The notes below the pieces were generated by a model. The model was given only the letters and a program-made list of their open reading frames with translations, was not told where the DNA came from and made no database searches. A stretch of DNA of 64,000 nt from Pedobacter sp. Leaf194 (GTDB lineage Bacteria > Bacteroidota > Bacteroidia > Sphingobacteriales > Sphingobacteriaceae), in the NCBI RefSeq assembly GCF_001423945.1, contig NZ_LMPU01000009.1, positions 496,416-560,415 of the forward strand. Reading direction: 5' to 3'. Shown here in pieces: positions 58,080 to 64,000 of this stretch (within the stretch, counting starts at the first letter, position 1; every line of letters starts with the position of its first letter). Made by a program: the position numbers and the translations under genes.

Positions 58080-58120
58080 TGTATCATTTTAAAAAAGTTT
58101 AGCTTTACTAAAAACCATAA

Positions 58121-58163
58121 AATTCCCTCCTCCTGTGGCTATTGCTACAGGAGCGGGATTTTT
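58121..58163 (+). terminator. terminator after the second susCD pair
   Basis: CTCCTGTGGC (58130-58139) pairs with GCTACAGGAG (58144-58153), loop TATT, with an outer TCCC/GGGA extension and a following T-run. Confidence 0.75.
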
Positions 58164-58234
58164 GCATTTACTGCGAACTTTTCAAAACCACTAATTCTAT
58201 TTTTTTTGACCTTGAAACCTTTGCTACCAACACC

Positions 58235-59212
58235 ATGCGCATCATTTTTTCTATCGCCTTCCTTTTCTGCTTTGGTCTTTCTGCCAAAAGTCAATTATTA
58301 CTGAAAAGCGGAGTGCCAAATGCGCCCGCCGGTAAACTCATCAAAGTAGATTCGAGCTTAAATTTCATCGCAATGGGAGATTGGGGAAGAAACGGTGCCG
58401 ACCATCAGAAACAGGTAGCTGCCGCAATGGGGCGCACGGCTTCAGATATCAAAGCACAGTTCATAATTTCTACCGGCGATAACTTTTACCCAAGCGGCGT
58501 AATCAGTGCACAGGATCCCCTTTTCAGATACTCTTTTGAAGACATCTACACAGACTTTTCGCTACAATGGGATTGGTATGTGGTTTTAGGGAATCACGAT
58601 TACAAATCAAATCCGGATGCTGAAGTCGAATATTCAAAAATCAGCAGAAGGTGGAAAATGCCTGCACGTTATTTTTCCAAAAAATTTGCAATCAATGGCG
58701 ACGCCCAAAACCAGGTGTTAATCGCTTTTATTGACACCAACCCACTGATACCTGAATTCTATAAAAATGCCGAATACGGGCCAAATGTTAAAGGTCAGGA
58801 TACCGTAGCGCAGAAAAAGTGGCTTATTAAAACCCTCGAAGACAAAGACCCGTCCATAAAATGGAGAATCGTTGTAGGTCATCATCCCATGTACACTGGC
58901 GGCAGCCGAACCGATGCCTATGATACTAAGGCAGTAAGAAATTCATTAAAAGCCGTCTTCGATAAGTATGGCGTAGATGTTTACCTCACCGGCCACGAAC
59001 ACAGCTTACAATACATTAAACCAGATGGACAAACACATCATTTTATTTCTGGTGCCGCATCAGAAAAAACACCTGTTAAATTAATTCCGGGAGCAGAAAT
59101 GGTTGCTTCAGAATATGGATTTATGTTATTCTCGGTGCAAAGAAATCAATTACTTGTGCAGGTAGTTAATGAAAAAGGCGAAGCAATTTACCACACCACA
59201 ATTAAAAAATAA
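58235..59212 (+). CDS. secreted metallophosphoesterase (purple acid phosphatase-like)
   Basis: 325 residues from ATG 58235 (upstream codons in the frame are not a likely signal), starting with the signal peptide MRIIFSIAFLFCFGLSAKSQ. Calcineurin-type metal motifs occur in order: AMGDWG, STGDNFYPSG, VLGNHDYK, VVGHHPMYTG and TGHEHSLQYI, as in tartrate-resistant acid phosphatases. It should remove phosphate from organic phosphomonoesters in the periplasm or outside. In this locus a phosphorylated inositol or glycolipid head group is a reasonable substrate, but phytate or simple phosphate scavenging is equally possible. Confidence 0.85.
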   Translation: MRIIFSIAFLFCFGLSAKSQLLLKSGVPNAPAGKLIKVDSSLNFIAMGDWGRNGADHQKQVAAAMGRTASDIKAQFIISTGDNFYPSGVISAQDPLFRYSFEDIYTDFSLQWDWYVVLGNHDYKSNPDAEVEYSKISRRWKMPARYFSKKFAINGDAQNQVLIAFIDTNPLIPEFYKNAEYGPNVKGQDTVAQKKWLIKTLEDKDPSIKWRIVVGHHPMYTGGSRTDAYDTKAVRNSLKAVFDKYGVDVYLTGHEHSLQYIKPDGQTHHFISGAASEKTPVKLIPGAEMVASEYGFMLFSVQRNQLLVQVVNEKGEAIYHTTIKK

Positions 59213-59244
59213 GCTGTATTAAAATCAATAAATTTACGCTGCTC

Positions 59245-60492
59245 ATGAGTATAACCAGTTCAGAAATGAATTCCACTAAAACCGATTCAAAAGAACAAAA
59301 TGTAAAGGCTAACGGCCGGCTTGTTTCTCTCGATGCCCTTAGAGGTTTTGACATGTTCTGGATCATTAGCGGCGAAGGAATTTTTCATGGCCTGGCTCAG
59401 GGCATAAAGCAAAATTACGGTCTGGTTCAAAACACATACAACTGGCAAATCGAAAAAAGCACATCGCTATCGTTTATAGAACGTTTGCTGATAACAATAA
59501 GCAATCAATTACACCATTCACCCTGGAATGGTTTTACTTTTTACGACCTCATTTTTCCGCTCTTCATATTTATTTCCGGCGTTTCAATGCCCTTCTCCTA
59601 TCAGCGTTACCTGGATGGAAAAGTTTCCAACCAAGGTGGAGGGAAACAGATTTACATGGCTTTAATAAAAAGAACGATAACGTTAATAATTTTAGGCTTT
59701 ATTGTAAATGGTTTGTTGAAGTGGAATGGTTATGAAAATACGCGTTTCGCAAGTGTGCTTGGCCGTATTGCGCTTTCAACATTTTTCGCAGCGATAATTT
59801 ACCTTAACTTTTCGCTGCCTAAACAACTTATTTGGTTTGCATTTATCCTGATTGGCTATTACTTGCTTATGGTAACTTTTCCCGTACCAGGTTTCGGAAG
59901 CGGCGTGTTAACACCTGAGGGTAATTTTGCCGCCTACTTCGACAGGCTGTTTCTGCCCGGCAAACTGCATAGAATTATTTACGATCCGGAAGGCTTGATG
60001 AGTACTGTTCCATCTATATGCTCTGCGATGATGGGCATTTTCACCGGAACATTTATCAAAGGTAAATCGGCCACCCTAACCCCGTTAAAGAAGATGGGTT
60101 TCTTACTCGCTGCGGGCTGTTTATGCATTTGCCTTGGGCTGCTTTGGTCTGGAGTTTTTCCAATCAATAAAACAATGTGGACCAGCTCTTTCGTTTTGTT
60201 TGCCGGTGGATGGAGCCTCATACTGTTTTCACTATTTTATTTCCTTTTCGATATTTGTCCGCTCAGAAAGTGGTGTTTACCCTTCATCTGGATTGGAAGC
60301 AATTCCATTTTAATATACATCTGTGCACATGGTCTGGTAAATTTCGAATCGAGCTCTAGCTTTCTTTTTGGAGGTTTGATAATGAAAATGCCGCCCGAAT
60401 GGCAACAGGCAGGGCTTTGGACTGGCGTGCTTATCATTCAACTATTTCTCCTGAAAATACTATACGACAACAAATGGTTTTTAAAAATATAA
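59245..60492 (+). CDS. HGSNAT-like membrane acetyltransferase (DUF5009/YeiB type)
   Basis: 415 residues with a hydrophilic N-terminus and about ten transmembrane segments. RLVSLDALRGFD (about 25-36) and HSPWNGFTFYDLIFPLF (91-107) resemble human heparan-alpha-glucosaminide N-acetyltransferase, whose catalytic histidine aligns with H91. That enzyme moves acetyl groups across the membrane from acetyl-CoA to terminal alpha-glucosamine, preparing it for alpha-N-acetylglucosaminidase. Here a GH89 gene begins directly after it (ORFs 1 bp apart), repeating the lysosomal pair. Function is inferred from homology and this coupling. Confidence 0.85.
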   Translation: MSITSSEMNSTKTDSKEQNVKANGRLVSLDALRGFDMFWIISGEGIFHGLAQGIKQNYGLVQNTYNWQIEKSTSLSFIERLLITISNQLHHSPWNGFTFYDLIFPLFIFISGVSMPFSYQRYLDGKVSNQGGGKQIYMALIKRTITLIILGFIVNGLLKWNGYENTRFASVLGRIALSTFFAAIIYLNFSLPKQLIWFAFILIGYYLLMVTFPVPGFGSGVLTPEGNFAAYFDRLFLPGKLHRIIYDPEGLMSTVPSICSAMMGIFTGTFIKGKSATLTPLKKMGFLLAAGCLCICLGLLWSGVFPINKTMWTSSFVLFAGGWSLILFSLFYFLFDICPLRKWCLPFIWIGSNSILIYICAHGLVNFESSSSFLFGGLIMKMPPEWQQAGLWTGVLIIQLFLLKILYDNKWFLKI

Positions 60493-60493
60493 T

Positions 60494-62707
60494 ATGAAGT
60501 TGAAAATTCTACTACTCGCGATTACGTTATTATCTCTTAATAAGGCATGGTCGCAATCGCACATTGAAACCACTCAGGAACTCATAAAAAGAGTTTTACC
60601 AAAACAATACAGCAATTTTAGCACGCAGGGCCTGGCCAGCAACAGCGGCATGGACGTATTCGAAATAGAAAGCAAAAATAACAAAATCGTTTTAAGAGGT
60701 AGTAGCGGCGTAGCGCTGGCTTCCGCATTCTATTATTATTTAACAGAATATGCACATTGCCAGATAAACTGGAATGGCGAAAACTTAAAACTGCCTGCAA
60801 AACTTCCATTAGTACCAGCTAAAATCAGAAAGGAAACACCTTATCAATACCGTTACTATTTAAATTATTGTACGCTGAATTACAGCATGAGCTGGTGGGA
60901 TTGGCCTCGATGGGAAAAGGAAATAGACTGGATGGCATTACATGGCATAAATATGCCGTTGGCCATTACTGGCGAAGAATACACCTGGTATCTGCTTTAT
61001 AAAGAAATGGGCTTTTCTGACGATGAATTGAAAGGTTTTTTTACAGGCCCTGCGTATTTTTCGTGGTTTTGGATGGGAAATATAGATGGCTGGGGCGGAC
61101 CACTGCCGCTTGCGTGGATGAAAGAACACTTTGAATTGCAGAAAAAAATCATCCAGAGAGAACGTTCTTTAGGTATGAAACCGGTTTTGCCTGCATTCAC
61201 CGGGCATGTGCCGGCTGCATTTAAGTTAAAATATCCAAACGCAAAACTTAAAGCCACCAACTGGACGAATGGTTTTGCAGATACCTATATTCTGGATTCG
61301 GAAGACCCGATGTTTGCGGAAATTGGTAAAAAGTTCCTTCAGAAACAGACAGAATTGCTTGGAACAGATCATTTATATTCTGCAGATACGTTTAATGAAA
61401 ATGAACCGCCATCTGCAGAGCCTGATTATCTGGCAAAACTGAGTGCAAGAATTTATGATGGCATGTCGCAAGCCGATGCAAAGGCCGTTTGGGTAATGCA
61501 GGGATGGCTTTTTTATAGTGACAGAAAGTTTTGGAAAGCACCCCAAACCGAAGCCTTATTAAAAGCGGTACCAGATGATAAAATGATTCTGCTTGATTTG
61601 GCAACGGAAATTGAACCGGTTTGGAAACGTACCGAAGGCTTTTATGGTAAGCCCTGGATATGGAACATGCTGCACAATTTTGGTGGTAATACCAATCTTT
61701 TTGGCCGGATGGACGTTGTTGCAAAGGCACCCGCAGAGGCACTTGCCGATGCTAAAAGTGGCAAAATGAAAGGCATAGGCTTAAGTATGGAGGGAATTGA
61801 ACAAAACCCTGTACTCTACGAGCTTATGATGGCGAATACCTGGCAAAGCAAGCCCATAAATCTGGATGCATGGCTACCAAAATATGTTAAAAACCGTTAC
61901 GGAACCGACAGCAAAGAAGCACAAAAAGCCTGGTCAATATTAAGGAAAACAGTTTATACAGTACCTACCGATAAATATATCCGTGATGGTGCGGAGTCAA
62001 TTATTCAGGCCCGGCCAACTTTGGATTCGCTTTCCCGGTGGACAAACACAAAACTTAATTACAAAGAAAAAGATTTACTTCCAGCCTGGGATGCACTCAT
62101 TAAAGCCGCCGATGCTTGCAAAAACAGCGACGGTTTTCAATATGATTTAGTTGATGTAACCCGGCAGGTGATGGCAAATTATGCCTTGCCTTTACAGCGA
62201 AAATTTGTTTCGGCTTTGGAAAAAAAAGATTTGCAAAATTTTACCCAAGACAGTAAAAAGTTTTTAGAATTAATCAGCGACATGGACTTACTCCTGGCTT
62301 CGAGACGTGATTTTTTACTCGGCCCCTGGGTTGCTGGTGCAAGGGCTTGGGGAAGAAATGAAAAGGAATCTGCCCTTTATGAAATGAATGCAAAGAATTT
62401 GATAACGCTTTGGGGTAATGAAGAAAGTCCGCTGCATGAGTACGCCTGCAGGCAATGGAGTGGCCTAATGAACGATTTCTACAAACCGAGATGGGAAATG
62501 TTTTTTGCAGCAGCAACAAGTTCGCTGAAGCAAGAAAAACCGCTCGATATTCCCGCTTTTCAACGCGAGGTGGCAAAATGGGAATGGAAATGGGTAAATA
62601 AACGAAAGGATTATCCCTTGCAAACAAGTGGAAACCCCGTATTGCGTTCGATTGAAATGTATAAAAAATACAGAAAGCTAATGGCCGATGAAAGTTATAG
62701 AAAGTAA
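60494..62707 (+). CDS. alpha-N-acetylglucosaminidase (GH89)
   Basis: 737 residues with a signal peptide (KILLLAITLLSLNKAWSQ) and the NAGLU three-domain layout. Active-site glutamates are visible at E302 (DTFNENEPPS) and E433 (GLSMEGIEQNP), matching the two catalytic glutamates of human NAGLU. It releases terminal alpha-GlcNAc, probably in the periplasm. It starts 1 bp after the HGSNAT-like gene and is followed by GH28 after 1 bp, so the three are translationally linked. The natural aglycone (heparan-like chain, GIPC head group or other) is unresolved. Confidence 0.93.
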   Translation: MKLKILLLAITLLSLNKAWSQSHIETTQELIKRVLPKQYSNFSTQGLASNSGMDVFEIESKNNKIVLRGSSGVALASAFYYYLTEYAHCQINWNGENLKLPAKLPLVPAKIRKETPYQYRYYLNYCTLNYSMSWWDWPRWEKEIDWMALHGINMPLAITGEEYTWYLLYKEMGFSDDELKGFFTGPAYFSWFWMGNIDGWGGPLPLAWMKEHFELQKKIIQRERSLGMKPVLPAFTGHVPAAFKLKYPNAKLKATNWTNGFADTYILDSEDPMFAEIGKKFLQKQTELLGTDHLYSADTFNENEPPSAEPDYLAKLSARIYDGMSQADAKAVWVMQGWLFYSDRKFWKAPQTEALLKAVPDDKMILLDLATEIEPVWKRTEGFYGKPWIWNMLHNFGGNTNLFGRMDVVAKAPAEALADAKSGKMKGIGLSMEGIEQNPVLYELMMANTWQSKPINLDAWLPKYVKNRYGTDSKEAQKAWSILRKTVYTVPTDKYIRDGAESIIQARPTLDSLSRWTNTKLNYKEKDLLPAWDALIKAADACKNSDGFQYDLVDVTRQVMANYALPLQRKFVSALEKKDLQNFTQDSKKFLELISDMDLLLASRRDFLLGPWVAGARAWGRNEKESALYEMNAKNLITLWGNEESPLHEYACRQWSGLMNDFYKPRWEMFFAAATSSLKQEKPLDIPAFQREVAKWEWKWVNKRKDYPLQTSGNPVLRSIEMYKKYRKLMADESYRK

Positions 62708-62708
62708 T

Positions 62709-64000
62709 ATGAAAAATAGGTTTGGGCTGTTGTTTGCTTTGGCCATCATCGTTATGCTGAGCAGCCTCGAAGCTTTTGGGCAGTCTAAAATCTTTAACAT
62801 CGTTGATTTTGGCGCAAAATCCGGACTTGATAAAACCAATACCATCGAGATTCAAAAAGCCATAGATGCAGCAGCTAAGGTAAAAGGCAAGGTGATAATT
62901 CCATCCGGACAGTTCGTAACCGGGCCTCTTCGGCTCAAATCTGGAATTGAACTTATCCTAAACGATGGGGCGGAATTGTTAGGCAGTACTAACCGGCTCG
63001 CTTACGGCAATGGTGATGCAGAACCGCTCATTTCTGCCTTTCAACAGGAATCAATCACTATAAGTGGAAATGGAATCGTTAATGGCCGAGGTGCTGAAGT
63101 CGTAAAAAATTTGTTGGCTTTACTTCATCAGGGAATACTGAAAGATAAATCCTGGACGGCTAAAAGGCCAGACGAATCAAACAGACCAAGGCTAATTGCT
63201 TTCAGCGAATGCCGCAACATTTCGGTTAAAAACATCACCATTAAAAATAGTGCTGGCTGGGTTCAGGATTTCGCAAACTGCGTTGGGGTAAAACTTGATA
63301 GCCTGAAAATTGAAAGTACAGTTTATTGGAACAATGACGGAATTGATGTGGTAAATTGCAAAGACGTTAGCATAACCAATTGCGACATAGACGCTGCTGA
63401 TGATGGAATCTGTCTAAAATCGGAAGGTACCCCGGGCATTTGCGAGAACATCTACGTTGCAAACTGTAAAATTCGCTCAAGCGCAAATGGATTTAAACTG
63501 GGCACCGGTTCGGCGGGAGGTTTCAGAAACATTAAGGTTAGAAACATTACGGTTTATAACACTTTCCGCTCCGCAATTGCACTCGAAGCAGTAGATGGAG
63601 GCTTTATCGATGGAATTGATATTCAGGGTGTTGTTGCAAGGTATACTGGTAATGCAATCTTTATCCGCCTCGGCCACCGGAATACAACTGCTAGCTACAG
63701 TACCTTAAAAAATGTAAAAATCGTTGATGTTATAGCAGATATCCCAAGCGCCAAACCTGACGCCGGTTATCCACTTGAGGGACCGCTTCCTAAATCGGCA
63801 CCCCATAACCTGCTGCCGATAGTGCTGGCCGGAATTCCCGGACACCAAATTGAAAATATCTTGCTTGAAAACATTTCCGTCAGCTACGGTGGTGGTGCTT
63901 CAAAAGCAATTGCGAATATCCCTTTAGAAGCGCTGGATACTGTTACCGAGAATGAAAGCGGATACCCTGAGTTCTCGATGTTTGGCGAGCTTCCTGCATG
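62709..64000 (+). CDS. glycoside hydrolase family 28 (3' truncated by window end)
   Basis: An open frame from ATG 62709 runs to the window edge with no stop (430 codons). It has a signal peptide (FGLLFALAIIVMLSSLEAFGQ) and a parallel beta-helix, with GH28 catalytic-region motifs NNDGIDVVN, AADDGICLKSE and GFKLGTGSAGG. It is paralogous to the GH28 at 47791 in fold and motifs. It starts 1 bp after the GH89 stop, so it is part of that operon. The substrate is probably alpha-linked galacturonate, though GH28 members are diverse. The missing C-terminus lies beyond the window. Confidence 0.85.
   Translation, partial: MKNRFGLLFALAIIVMLSSLEAFGQSKIFNIVDFGAKSGLDKTNTIEIQKAIDAAAKVKGKVIIPSGQFVTGPLRLKSGIELILNDGAELLGSTNRLAYGNGDAEPLISAFQQESITISGNGIVNGRGAEVVKNLLALLHQGILKDKSWTAKRPDESNRPRLIAFSECRNISVKNITIKNSAGWVQDFANCVGVKLDSLKIESTVYWNNDGIDVVNCKDVSITNCDIDAADDGICLKSEGTPGICENIYVANCKIRSSANGFKLGTGSAGGFRNIKVRNITVYNTFRSAIALEAVDGGFIDGIDIQGVVARYTGNAIFIRLGHRNTTASYSTLKNVKIVDVIADIPSAKPDAGYPLEGPLPKSAPHNLLPIVLAGIPGHQIENILLENISVSYGGGASKAIANIPLEALDTVTENESGYPEFSMFGELPA

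Overview
The window is a stretch of a Bacteroidota chromosome, most likely Sphingobacteriaceae (Pedobacter-like). The evidence is two SusC/SusD pairs, further TonB-dependent receptors with carboxypeptidase-like N-terminal domains, promoters of the TAnnTTTG type, few Shine-Dalgarno sequences, moderate-to-low GC, and typical families of that group (DUF4268, DUF6377-like, DUF6660-like). No rRNA, tRNA, CRISPR array, transposase or prophage was seen. Family names come from sequence recognition only; no database search was run.

Layout. 1-6.4 kb holds housekeeping genes: the end of a TPR gene, a DUF4268 protein, riboflavin synthase, biotin carboxylase, threonine aldolase, a BadF-type sugar kinase, a lipoprotein and a small acidic protein. 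6.4-10.7 kb is a glycolytic unit: a Nudix/winged-helix (NrtR-like) regulator diverges from pfkA - BadF-like protein - gap. Near-identical 21-bp palindromic operators lie before the kinase gene, before pfkA, and before a very short transcript that has its own promoter and terminator. 10.7-16.8 kb is a signalling cluster: a PRC-barrel protein, a single-domain response regulator, three soluble histidine kinases and a sigma-region-2-only protein. 16.9-20.1 kb has a Cys-rich secreted protein, a TonB receptor and two small acidic proteins. 20.2-27.8 kb has glgB, a GH31 alpha-glucosidase and a TonB receptor. 28.0-31.8 kb has a penicillin acylase-family enzyme, a membrane protein and a LuxE-like protein. 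31.8-38.8 kb is a SusR-like regulator diverging from a SusC/SusD pair. 38.9-44.6 kb is tyrS, acpH-like, a small membrane protein, ligA and dapA.

44.7-64 kb is a uronate/inositol polysaccharide utilisation locus. The leftward arm contains a symporter, a GH28, an unknown protein, uxuA (broken by a 101-bp tandem duplication) and two LacI-type regulators. The rightward arm contains myo-inositol oxygenase, SusC/SusD, an acid phosphatase-like protein, an HGSNAT-like acetyltransferase, a GH89 alpha-N-acetylglucosaminidase and a GH28 that runs off the window. LacI-type operators with a common CGTAAACG core precede both leftward operons and the myo-inositol oxygenase gene, which suggests one regulon.

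The most interesting signals are these. (i) The rightward arm would fit a phosphorylated GlcN(Ac)-GlcA-inositol glycan such as a plant GIPC head group. (ii) The Nudix-regulated glycolytic regulon includes an orphan short RNA and a BadF paralogue lacking the phosphate-1 Asp. (iii) uxuA is disrupted by a potentially reversible duplication. (iv) Several genes have the -7 box ending exactly 4 nt before the start codon, suggesting leaderless mRNAs.
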